From contig NC_013501.1 in NCBI RefSeq assembly GCF_000024845.1, positions 2,770,874 through 2,834,873 of the forward strand: a stretch of 64,000 bases of DNA, written 5' to 3'. The notes beneath the pieces were generated by a model that ran no database searches, was not told where the DNA came from, and saw nothing but the letters and a program-made list of their open reading frames with translations. The position numbers and the translations under genes are program-made. Numbering within the stretch: position 1 is the stretch's first letter; every line of letters starts with the position of its first letter. This stretch comes from Rhodothermus marinus DSM 4252 (GTDB lineage Bacteria; Bacteroidota; Rhodothermia; Rhodothermales; Rhodothermaceae). This document shows positions 1-7,751 of the stretch, in pieces.

Positions 1-989
1 GGGAAGGGCAGCGGCACGCGGGCGCGCGCCTCGATGGCTTCGGCCGTCCAGCCTTCGGGGGGACGAATCAGTCCCCAGTCGGGACGGAGCAGGCGATCGC
101 CCAGCCGGAGCACATTGTCTTCCAGGAAAATCCGGGTATTCGTGCCCTCCAGCAGAAAAGCCCACCGGGCGTGCCGGCTGTAGGCCAGCGGGTAGATGTA
201 GTTGCCCACGTAGTTCATGCGCGTCAGGTCGTTCCGGCTGTAGCCGGCCCGATCGCCAAAGCCGTAGATCAGGTTGTTGCGAAAATCCAGCAGCACATCT
301 TTGGGGCGCGGGTTGCGGCTTTCGTGGAACGCGTAGATCGTGTGGTGGACGCTGATGCGGCCGCCCGAGGAAAACAGCGAGCCGTAGCCGTGGGCGCCCT
401 TGTGGTGCACGGAACGGTTCAGGCTCTCCGCGATCAGGCACCACTGGATGGTCACCTCCGAGGCGCGGCCGCTCACGCTCAGCACCTCGTCGGTGGCCCA
501 GCTCACGGAGCAGTGGTCGATCACCACGTAGCTGGCCCGCACGTTGATGGCGTCCTGCTCGATGTGGGCCACATCGCCGGGCCGCACGCGCAGGTAGCGA
601 ACGACCACGTGCGGCGCGTTGATTTCCAGACCGTAGCGCCGGAGGGTGACGCCCTCACCCGGTGCCGTCTGGCCCGCAATGGTCAGGTACGGGTGGCTGA
701 CGACGAGCGGGCGTTTCAGGTCGATGTAGCCCGCGACGCGGAACACCACGATACGCGGCCCCTCGGCCTCGACGGCCGCCCGGAGGCTGCCCGGGATCGG
801 TGGCTCGTCGGCGTCATAGTCGGCCAGCGTCGTGACCAGATAGACGCGCCCGCCGCGTCCGCCGGGCGTAAACATGCCGAATCCTTCCGCGCCGGGAAAA
901 GCCGGAACGGCGGCCGGCACCTGCGCCCATGCATTCGGTCCGGCCACCAGAAGCAGCAGCCCGAATCCCCACGCAATGGCCCCCTTCAT
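1..989 (-). CDS. Pectate lyase-like secreted polysaccharide lyase (PL1-type), 3' end beyond window
   Basis: The first 329 residues are visible; the rest lies beyond position 1. A signal peptide ends near residue 23 (MKGAIAWGFGLLLL...AWAQ). The mature protein opens with FPGAEGFG at about residue 31, then TPGGRGG, then PGSLR and a hydrophobic GPRIVVFRVAG strand. That string of motifs is typical of family-1 pectate lyases, and the repeated I/V-rich strands that follow fit a right-handed parallel beta-helix. Inferred role: extracellular cleavage of a uronic-acid polysaccharide by beta-elimination. Substrate is unknown and the catalytic half is only partly seen. An in-frame ATG at 995 is an alternative start; neither has a good Shine-Dalgarno. 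The start lies only 20 nt beyond the T-tract of the upstream operon's terminator, so its own promoter is not obvious. Confidence 0.75.
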   Translation of the reverse strand, partial: MKGAIAWGFGLLLLVAGPNAWAQVPAAVPAFPGAEGFGMFTPGGRGGRVYLVTTLADYDADEPPIPGSLRAAVEAEGPRIVVFRVAGYIDLKRPLVVSHPYLTIAGQTAPGEGVTLRRYGLEINAPHVVVRYLRVRPGDVAHIEQDAINVRASYVVIDHCSVSWATDEVLSVSGRASEVTIQWCLIAESLNRSVHHKGAHGYGSLFSSGGRISVHHTIYAFHESRNPRPKDVLLDFRNNLIYGFGDRAGYSRNDLTRMNYVGNYIYPLAYSRHARWAFLLEGTNTRIFLEDNVLRLGDRLLRPDWGLIRPPEGWTAEAIEARARVPLPF

Positions 990-1009
990 GGGCATTTCCG
1001 GAAAGGTAT

Positions 1010-1042
1010 AAAAAGGGGCGTCGGGTCCGTGCCCGACGCCCC
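1010..1042 (-). terminator. Rho-independent terminator of the surface operon
   Basis: Reading the minus strand, GGGGCGTCGGG (1042-1032) pairs perfectly with CCCGACGCCCC (1025-1015) around a 6-nt loop, followed by five T (1014-1010). It lies 9 nt past the stop of the 851-residue surface protein gene and closes the six-gene unit. It also lies immediately ahead of the pectate-lyase start. Confidence 0.88.
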
Positions 1043-1051
1043 GTGACTTTT

Positions 1052-3607
1052 TCACTTCATCAGCACCAGCGTACGCACGGCCTGGAACGCCCCGGCGTCG
1101 ATCCGGCAGTAGTAGAGGCCGCTGGCCAGGCCCTGCGGACGCCACTGCACGGTGTACGTGCCGGGCTGGTGATCCCGGTTGACCAGCTCGGCCACCTCGC
1201 GGCCCATCAGGTCGTACACCTTGATCACCACACGACGCGGCGCGGCCACATCGTAGCGGATAGTGGTCGCCTGTCTGAACGGATTCGGATAACCATCATA
1301 CAGGGCGAACCGCGTGGGCACGTCCGGGGACGGCTCGTTGGCCACCGGGTGCAGCAGACTGCCCCCCTCGTAGGAAATCGACCCGTTGGGACCCAGCGTG
1401 AACGGAATCGTGTTGTCAAACACCCCCGCCTTCAACCGGAGCACGCCGTTGATCCGGGTCTCCTGCGAAAGCCTCACGCCCGCCGCATTGTCGATCACCA
1501 GATCGTTGACCACCGTGGGCATCAGCGTGCTGGTCTCCTGCGGTTCGCTGCCGTTGAAGACAAAGTTGGCGGTGGTGTCCAGCGCCACCGTCCCCAGCGT
1601 CTGGATAGAGCCGGCAACGCCACCGGGATGGGCCGTGGCCAGCGTCGCACCGCCGTTGAGAATGAAGATGTCGTCGCCGCCCAGCTCGCTGGTGCCCATG
1701 TCGAGCGTCGTGCCCTCGGCCACCTCGATCGGCAACTGCCGAATGTCGTTGCCCTCGCCCAGCACCAGACGCTGCACCCCCGCCTTCGCAAACACGAACT
1801 TCGCATTCCCGGGCGTCGGGTTCGAATTCTGCGTCGTCGCATTCGACATCTCAAAATCCCCCTCGTGCAGAATCCACGTCGTCGTGCCCGTACCACCGCC
1901 CTGCGAACCCCGGGAGATCGAGAAGTTGCCCCCCGTCACCCGGATGTTGCCGTAATGGTGCACGACAAACGTCGTGTTCGCATTACCCGTCCCGTGCGTC
2001 GAAAACTGTCCATCCTCCACGATCACATCCCCCATGATGGTCACCACCGAGGTGTCCTGCGCCGAAGCCGACGTCAGATACCACCGCGCCACGCCCGTAC
2101 TGACCACCCGGATGTCCCCGCCGATCGTCACCTCGTCAAAACTCATGTGCAGGTTCTTCGTCTGATTCGGCGTGTTGAACACCACGTGGTAATAGCTCTG
2201 ATTCCGGTTGGCCGGCGCCTCGTCCACAATTCCCGTCAACAGCACCGTCGAGCCCTCCTCCCAGTTGCCCGTCGGAATCGATCCACCGTTGCGTGCATGC
2301 TCATAGACGGCCCCGTTCCCGAACGTCAGCGCCGTGTCGGCCTCCAGTTCACCCCGGCTCACCACCGTCCCCAGCACCTGCCCGCCGGCCACGTGCAGCA
2401 CGCCCGTCGTGTCGATCACCAGCACCGCGGCCGCTTCCACCTCCAGCATCGACACCCGATGCGTGTCGGCCACTGCCACCCCTTCGGCGTTCGCAATCCC
2501 CAGCGTCGCCAGCGTGTCCGGTAGCAGACCACCCACCACCTGCGCCGCCGCTCCGTTGAACACGTAGCTGGCCTGCTTGCTCAGACGCACCTCCCCGGTC
2601 GTCTGCAGATTGCCGTCCAGACCGTCCGGGTGTCCGCTCACCAGCGTCGCCCCATCGTTCAGGTAGAAGATGTCGTCGCCGCCCAGTTCGCTGGTGCCCA
2701 TGTCGAGCGTCGTGCCCTCGGCCACCTCGATCGGCAACGCCTGAATGTCGTTGCCCTCGCCCAGCACCAGACGCTGCACCCCCGCCTTCGCAAACACGAA
2801 CTTCGCATTCCCGGGCGTCGGATTCGAATTCTGCGTCGTCGCATTCGACATCTCAAAATCCCCCTCGTGCAGAATCCACGTCGTCGTACCCGTACCACTA
2901 CCCTGCGAACCCCGGGAGATCGAGAAGTTGCCCCCCGTCACCCGGATGTTGCCGTAATGCTCCACGACCACGTTGGTCGCGCTGCCCGTCCCCTGCGTCG
3001 CGAACTGGCCGGCTTCTACGATCACATCCCCCATGATCCGTATCGTATCGGACACGCCGCCCACCAGCTGCCAGCGGGCACTTCCTGTGTTGATGACGTG
3101 AATGTCGCCCCGAACCGTCCGTCCATGCAGCCCGAGGTCCCGGTTGGACGACAGGTTGGGCGTGTTGAGCACGATGTGATAGTAGTCCTGTCCGCGATTG
3201 CTCGGGGCATTGCTCACGATGCCGGTGAACATCACGGTCGAGCCGTCTTCCCAGGTAGCCTGCGGGACGCTGCCCCCATCGCGCGCATGCTCGTAGACGC
3301 CCCCATCGGCGAAGGTCAGGGAGCCGTCGCCGATGGTCACCTCGCCGTTTCCTTCCACTTTAAGGTATCCTGAGATCGTTACCGGCACGTCGACCGTGAC
3401 GGTATGCGTCACCGTAATGTGCTCGGTGCCCGTCGGTGCGCTGGTAGCCGCTCCCCAGGCGTTTCCGTCGAACACCTCCCAGGTGGCCGCTGCGCTCCAG
3501 TTCCCGTCTGCGGCCGAGCGATAGTCGCCGGCCTGCTGCGCAAAAGCCAGGATCGGCCAGCAGAGGCCAAGCAGGACGGCGCCGATCTTTATGGTCATCG
3601 TTTTCAT
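1052..3607 (-). CDS. T9SS-sorted surface protein with internal near-identical duplication
   Basis: 851 residues. Signal peptide MKTMTIKIGAVLLGL...AFA, then a W-rich start (GNWSAAATWE) and long stretches of short G/T/V beta-strand repeats suggestive of a beta-helix or G8-like fold. The last ~85 residues carry PNPF, IRYDV, VIKVYDLMGREVAEL, SGLYYCRI and a terminal LVLMK, a classic type A T9SS sorting domain. So the protein is probably exported across the outer membrane and anchored or released at the surface. The start is set at 3607 rather than the upstream ATG at 3619 because GGAGG lies 5 nt before ATGAAAACG and would fall inside the longer frame. Residues around 215-315 and 550-650 are nearly identical repeats. 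It is a paralogue of the gene immediately upstream, 15 nt away. Function unknown. Confidence 0.85.
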   Translation of the reverse strand: MKTMTIKIGAVLLGLCWPILAFAQQAGDYRSAADGNWSAAATWEVFDGNAWGAATSAPTGTEHITVTHTVTVDVPVTISGYLKVEGNGEVTIGDGSLTFADGGVYEHARDGGSVPQATWEDGSTVMFTGIVSNAPSNRGQDYYHIVLNTPNLSSNRDLGLHGRTVRGDIHVINTGSARWQLVGGVSDTIRIMGDVIVEAGQFATQGTGSATNVVVEHYGNIRVTGGNFSISRGSQGSGTGTTTWILHEGDFEMSNATTQNSNPTPGNAKFVFAKAGVQRLVLGEGNDIQALPIEVAEGTTLDMGTSELGGDDIFYLNDGATLVSGHPDGLDGNLQTTGEVRLSKQASYVFNGAAAQVVGGLLPDTLATLGIANAEGVAVADTHRVSMLEVEAAAVLVIDTTGVLHVAGGQVLGTVVSRGELEADTALTFGNGAVYEHARNGGSIPTGNWEEGSTVLLTGIVDEAPANRNQSYYHVVFNTPNQTKNLHMSFDEVTIGGDIRVVSTGVARWYLTSASAQDTSVVTIMGDVIVEDGQFSTHGTGNANTTFVVHHYGNIRVTGGNFSISRGSQGGGTGTTTWILHEGDFEMSNATTQNSNPTPGNAKFVFAKAGVQRLVLGEGNDIRQLPIEVAEGTTLDMGTSELGGDDIFILNGGATLATAHPGGVAGSIQTLGTVALDTTANFVFNGSEPQETSTLMPTVVNDLVIDNAAGVRLSQETRINGVLRLKAGVFDNTIPFTLGPNGSISYEGGSLLHPVANEPSPDVPTRFALYDGYPNPFRQATTIRYDVAAPRRVVIKVYDLMGREVAELVNRDHQPGTYTVQWRPQGLASGLYYCRIDAGAFQAVRTLVLMK
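1667..1957. repeat. Intragenic 291-bp repeat, copy 1
   Basis: Near-identical at the DNA level to 2669-2959 in the same gene and in the same frame, offset by 1002 bp (334 codons). By eye only about ten positions differ. The encoded segment runs from VRVTGGNFSISRGSQ-like sequence to MGTSELGGDDIF. Confidence 0.9.
2669..2959. repeat. Intragenic 291-bp repeat, copy 2
   Basis: Partner of 1667-1957. Synonymous positions are also conserved, which points to recent duplication or ongoing gene conversion rather than ancient domain repetition. Confidence 0.9.
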
Positions 3608-3622
3608 GGCGTCCTCCATGGT

Positions 3623-5185
3623 TTATTTGATCAGCATCAGCTGCCGGGTGATCACGTGCTCGGCGGACTGCAGCCGGTACCAGTAAAGGCCCGGACTCAA
3701 TCGGCTGGCATCGAGCGTCACCTCGTGGAAGCCCGCCGCCTGATGCCCTTCCAACACGGTCATGACCTCCCGGCCCAGTAGATCGTAGAGCTTGATCGAA
3801 ACGTAGCCACTGGAGGGGAGGCCGAACCGGATCGTGGTGGTTCGATGGAACGGATTCGGATAGTTCTGCTCGAGCACGAACCGCTGCGGCACGTCATCGA
3901 TCGGCTCGTTGGCCACCGGCTGCAGCAGGCTACCTCCCTCGTAGGAAATCGACCCGTTGGGCCCCAGCGTGAACGGAATCGTGTTGTCGAACACCCCTGC
4001 CTTCAACCGGAGCACGCCGTTGATCGTGGTCTCCTGCGAGAGTGTCACGCCGGCCGGATTGTCGATGATCAGATCGCGCACGACGGTCGGCATGCGGGTG
4101 CTGGTCTCCTGGTGCTCCGTGCCGTTGAAGGCATAGCTGGATTCGTCTTCAAGCGTTACTTGACCGGTCACCTTTTCAAAAATAGCCGCCACACCTCCGG
4201 GAAGCGCCGTACCCAGCGTGGCGCCGGCATGCAGGTAGAAGGTCCCTTCTCCGGCCAGCCGGCTCTGGCCCATCTCCAGGGTGGTGCCCTCCAGCACCTC
4301 GATCGGCAATGCCCGAATGTCGTTGCCCTCGCCGAGCGTCAACCGCTGCGTGCCCTGCCTGGCAAAGACGAACTTCGCGCCGCCGGGCGTATTCGTGGAA
4401 CTCTGCGTGGTGGCATTCTCCATCGAAAAGTCCCCTTCGTAGAGATACCAGGTGGTCGTGCCGCCCGGCTGCGAACCGCGGCTGATGGAGAAGTTGCCGC
4501 CCGTTACGACGATGTTGCCGTAATGGTGCACGATGAAAGTCGTGTAGGCGTTGCTGGTGCCCTGGACGGAGAAGGCCCCTTTTTCAACATAGACATCGCC
4601 CATGATGGTGATCTCCGAGGTATCGTAGGCAGCGGTCGTGGTCAGATACCAGCGGGCCGAACCGGTGTCGAGCACCCGGATGTCCCCGCCGATCGTCACC
4701 TCGTCGAGGTTCATGTTGAGATTCGACAGCAGATTGGGCGTCTCGAAAATGATGTTGTAATAGGGCTGGTTGCGGTCTGCCGGTGCCTGGGTTTCCACCC
4801 CGGTCAGATGCAGCGTGGACCCCTCGGCCCAGGTGGCCAGCGGAATTTTGCCGCCGTCGCGATCATGCTGATAGACGCCGCCGTCGCCTATGGTCAGCAT
4901 GCCTTCTTCGGCATGCACCACGCCCTGGTTGGTCAGGCGCCCGGTAATCGTAACGGCCACGTCCACGTACACCGAGTCGGTACTCTGCACCGTGATCGTC
5001 TCAGCTCCGGTCGGTGCGCTGGTTGCCGGCGCCCAGGTGGCGCCGGTGTACCGTTCCCAGACGGAAGCCTGGCTCCAGTTTCCGCTGGCGCGTGTCCGGT
5101 AGTCTCCGGCCGACTGCGCCTTCAGCGGCAGCGTCGGCAGGAGCCCCATGCCCAGCATCAACAGCGTTGTAACAAGGCGTCGCAT
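3623..5185 (-). CDS. T9SS-sorted surface protein, paralogue of the following gene
   Basis: 520 residues. Signal peptide MRRLVTTLLMLGMGLLPTLPLKAQ; mature start SAGDYRTRASGNWSQASVWE matches the start of the 851-residue neighbour. One copy of the VTGGNFSISRGSQ ... LGEGNDI block is present where the neighbour has two. The C-terminus holds YPNPFHRTTTIRFGL, SIKLYDLLGREV, SPGLYWYRL and LMLIK, a type A T9SS sorting domain. About 124 bp near the C-terminal domain (3902-4025) are almost identical to 1331-1454 in the neighbour. Inferred: a surface-exposed beta-rich protein of unknown function, made with its paralogue and with the PorV-like and barrel proteins upstream in the operon. Confidence 0.85.
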   Translation of the reverse strand: MRRLVTTLLMLGMGLLPTLPLKAQSAGDYRTRASGNWSQASVWERYTGATWAPATSAPTGAETITVQSTDSVYVDVAVTITGRLTNQGVVHAEEGMLTIGDGGVYQHDRDGGKIPLATWAEGSTLHLTGVETQAPADRNQPYYNIIFETPNLLSNLNMNLDEVTIGGDIRVLDTGSARWYLTTTAAYDTSEITIMGDVYVEKGAFSVQGTSNAYTTFIVHHYGNIVVTGGNFSISRGSQPGGTTTWYLYEGDFSMENATTQSSTNTPGGAKFVFARQGTQRLTLGEGNDIRALPIEVLEGTTLEMGQSRLAGEGTFYLHAGATLGTALPGGVAAIFEKVTGQVTLEDESSYAFNGTEHQETSTRMPTVVRDLIIDNPAGVTLSQETTINGVLRLKAGVFDNTIPFTLGPNGSISYEGGSLLQPVANEPIDDVPQRFVLEQNYPNPFHRTTTIRFGLPSSGYVSIKLYDLLGREVMTVLEGHQAAGFHEVTLDASRLSPGLYWYRLQSAEHVITRQLMLIK

Positions 5186-5206
5186 AGCTCACCTCCTCCC
5201 CCTGGT

Positions 5207-6703
5207 TCAGGGTGTTTGTTTACCGAGTCGAACGGTCAGGCTGGCCGCCAGTGCATGACGCACCGTGCTGTTTCGGCTCAATGCACTGGCCCAGGCATCC
5301 TGGTATTTCAGGTGGGCGTATTCGTAGGTCAGATCGAAACGGAAGCGCGCCTGTACGATCCCGATGCCGGCGCTGTAGACCTCGCAGGAGACCGCGTCGT
5401 CCGTAATAGGTGCGCCTTCGGGCACGAACACTTCGGACTCGCCCCGCAATCCGCCCCGCAGACGTAGCCAGGCGGTTGGCGCCACTTCGACGCCTACCCG
5501 AAGCAGATTGGCCGAAGTCCAGGGACGCAACGTGTTCCCCTGTGCATCGGTATAGCGGGCCGAACCGTACGGCCGCAGCTCGTAGGCGATGCCCAGCCGC
5601 AGATCCGACCGGGGTTGCAGGACCATTCCGATCCAGCCGCGCCACGGCAACCGCATCCGATCTTCTCCGCGCAACGTCTGCACCTCCTGCCGGTCGCCCG
5701 TGTCGGTCGTGACCTCCTGCGAAAACGTCCGGGTGAACGTCACCGGCGGTTTCAGCACCACCGCCACCTGCACGGAGCGGCCGTAGAGCAGGCCGCTGAA
5801 TGTAAACTCCTGGCCTTTGAAGTCCGAGGTGCCGCGGCGCGTGACGTGCCGGTAGACCGAATCGACCCGAAAGGCATTCGAGTAAAAGGTCAGCTTTCCG
5901 CGCGCGACCTCCTGCTCCCAGTCGTCCGTGCTGCCGCGCACCACCAGACCGCTCACCCCGAAGGCCACCCCGCGTTTCGGAAAGTCGAGCGCCAGCGCCC
6001 CGCCGATCCCGCGAAGTGCTCCGCTACGCGCCCGCGCAAACTGATACCAGTCGACCTGCAGCGGGTTGTCGTCGGTCGGACGGGGCGTGGGCAACGGCCG
6101 CTGCGACAGCACGGGCGGATTCAGCACGTTGTTGTTCTGGTAGTAGTGGTCCAGGTTGGCATATTCGACCACGCCCAGCCCGGCCACCAGGCGGACACGC
6201 TCGAACGTCAGCGGAACCGCGATCATCCCCTGCAACGGCCGGCGATAGCGGCGCGTGCGCTCCCAGTTGGGGCCGATGTCGTCGAACGGCCGCTGCACGG
6301 TGTCCCGGGGCGAAAAGCCCACCAGCGACGTATCGGGATCCGGGATCTTGTAGGTCAGTCCCTCCAGGAGCAGGCTCAGGTTAGGGTAGTAGCGCACCGG
6401 CGCGTATTCCTGCACCTGACGAAGCCGACGGTTCTCCTGATGGGCGCCGAGCGAAAGTTGCAGACCGTCGAGCGTGTAGAGCGCGGCCGGGTTCTGGAAC
6501 ATGAGGCCGACTTCATCTCCGAGCCCGAGCGCCACGCCGCCAAAGGCCCGCACCGACGCAGCCTGCAGGCTGAGCTGGTGCAATCCCTGCATTTCCAGCG
6601 GTCCCCCGTACCCCTGCGCTCTGCCCTGCAGCGTCAGAGCAAGCCCGCCTGCCATCCAGCAGACCGTTGCGATAATGCGCCAACGTAACATCGCAGACTT
6701 CAT
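5207..6703 (-). CDS. OmpP1/FadL-like outer-membrane beta-barrel protein
   Basis: 498 residues with signal peptide (MKSAMLRWRIIATVCWMAGG...GRAQ). Early in the mature protein ASVRAFGGVALGLGDEVGL is followed by MFQNPAAL, the pattern seen at the N-terminus of FadL/OmpP1 hydrophobic-substrate channels and related PorV-like proteins. The rest is alternating beta-strand-like sequence (LRLGIAYELRPYGSARYTD, FRFDLTYEYAHLKYQD) ending in ASLTVRLGKQ. Likely a 14-strand-type outer-membrane barrel. Its start overlaps the stop of the PorV-like gene by 4 nt, so the two are probably translationally coupled. Whether it transports a hydrophobic ligand or serves the secretion module is not decidable from sequence. 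Confidence 0.7.
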   Translation of the reverse strand: MKSAMLRWRIIATVCWMAGGLALTLQGRAQGYGGPLEMQGLHQLSLQAASVRAFGGVALGLGDEVGLMFQNPAALYTLDGLQLSLGAHQENRRLRQVQEYAPVRYYPNLSLLLEGLTYKIPDPDTSLVGFSPRDTVQRPFDDIGPNWERTRRYRRPLQGMIAVPLTFERVRLVAGLGVVEYANLDHYYQNNNVLNPPVLSQRPLPTPRPTDDNPLQVDWYQFARARSGALRGIGGALALDFPKRGVAFGVSGLVVRGSTDDWEQEVARGKLTFYSNAFRVDSVYRHVTRRGTSDFKGQEFTFSGLLYGRSVQVAVVLKPPVTFTRTFSQEVTTDTGDRQEVQTLRGEDRMRLPWRGWIGMVLQPRSDLRLGIAYELRPYGSARYTDAQGNTLRPWTSANLLRVGVEVAPTAWLRLRGGLRGESEVFVPEGAPITDDAVSCEVYSAGIGIVQARFRFDLTYEYAHLKYQDAWASALSRNSTVRHALAASLTVRLGKQTP

Positions 6704-7746
6704 GGTACGACCACCCTCAGGCTTATCCGTTGCACACTCTCCAGGTAAGCCCCCATCGACCCGTAACTGTAATCCATGGCAATCTGAACGCCGCCGATGC
6801 TGTAATTCAGGCCCGCTCCCAGCGTCAGACCGTCCGAGTCGTAATTGAATTTGTAGCCACCCCGCAATGCCAGAATGTTCATGAATTCATATTCAAACCC
6901 CATATGGAATTGCTGTGCATAATCGTTGGGATGAAAGATGTCGAAGGCGGCGCGGAGGCGATGGGTTTCCTGTCCTCCCTGCAGCAGACCGACCGGGCCC
7001 CACAGATCGGCGGCGATGCCTACCCGGAACAGCAGCGGGACCGGATAGGACTCGACGGCGTAGCGCACATCCGGCCCGAAATTCTGCACGGCCGAAGCGA
7101 TCTGCACCGTTCGGAAACCCGTGTTGTAGCGCAGGCCAAAGTCAAACAGAATCCCGGAAGCCCATGTCTTTACGTTGTCATAGACACCCTGCCGAATCAT
7201 TACATTTTCGACGGTCTTCTCGCTGAAGAGCGATTCGTAGGCATATTTCGCGCTCAATCCCAGCGAAAAGCGATCGGTCAGGTAGCGCCCGTACGAAATG
7301 CCCACCAGATAGCCGTATGGCCTGAAGGTGCGCCCCGTCATGCCCGGCCGCTCGGGGTCGATGATGTAGGGCAATTCGTTGGTGGTCTCTTCAAAGACAC
7401 CGAAATCCACGTACTGAATCTGCAGGCCCAGGACGCCGAAATTCCCCAGCGAAAGGGCATAAGCAAACGCCCCCTGGCGTGCATCGAACAGCCAGTCCAC
7501 GTAGGTCAGCGAAAACTCATGCCGCCCGACGTCGGCCAGGCCGCCCGGATTCCAGAACACGGCCTCGGCGCCCGCAGCCCAGACGCTGTAGGCTTCGCCG
7601 ACGGCGGTACCCCGGGCCGAGGGCATCACCTTCAGAAACTGCATGGAAGTGCTGCCCACCTTCTGCGCCCGTACGTTGTCGGCCCCGAGCATCGACAGGC
7701 CCGCAAAGCACAGGGCCATGAGCGCTATGTGAATCCGCATGCGCAT
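6700..7746 (-). CDS. PorV/PorQ family outer-membrane protein
   Basis: 348 residues, signal peptide ending near AGADNVRAQ. The mature N-terminus (KVGSTSMQFLKV, ARGTAVGEAYSVWAAGAEAVFWNPGGLAD) is characteristic of the PorV/PorQ family: an early conserved strand, then the A..A.FWNPGGLA hatch motif. In T9SS the PorV protein carries folded cargo from the translocon to the attachment complex and PorQ binds PorZ. This copy sits in an operon with three T9SS-sorted cargo genes, so a dedicated adaptor role is a reasonable inference. It could also be a non-T9SS FadL-superfamily barrel (UPF0164 type). Confidence 0.75.
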   Translation of the reverse strand: MRMRIHIALMALCFAGLSMLGADNVRAQKVGSTSMQFLKVMPSARGTAVGEAYSVWAAGAEAVFWNPGGLADVGRHEFSLTYVDWLFDARQGAFAYALSLGNFGVLGLQIQYVDFGVFEETTNELPYIIDPERPGMTGRTFRPYGYLVGISYGRYLTDRFSLGLSAKYAYESLFSEKTVENVMIRQGVYDNVKTWASGILFDFGLRYNTGFRTVQIASAVQNFGPDVRYAVESYPVPLLFRVGIAADLWGPVGLLQGGQETHRLRAAFDIFHPNDYAQQFHMGFEYEFMNILALRGGYKFNYDSDGLTLGAGLNYSIGGVQIAMDYSYGSMGAYLESVQRISLRVVVP

Positions 7747-7751
7747 CGTCG

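Noticed and set aside
1043-1052. Second terminator on the plus strand using the TTTTT at 1047-1051
   Set aside because: The T run is separated from the hairpin by GTGAC and no plus-strand gene precedes it.
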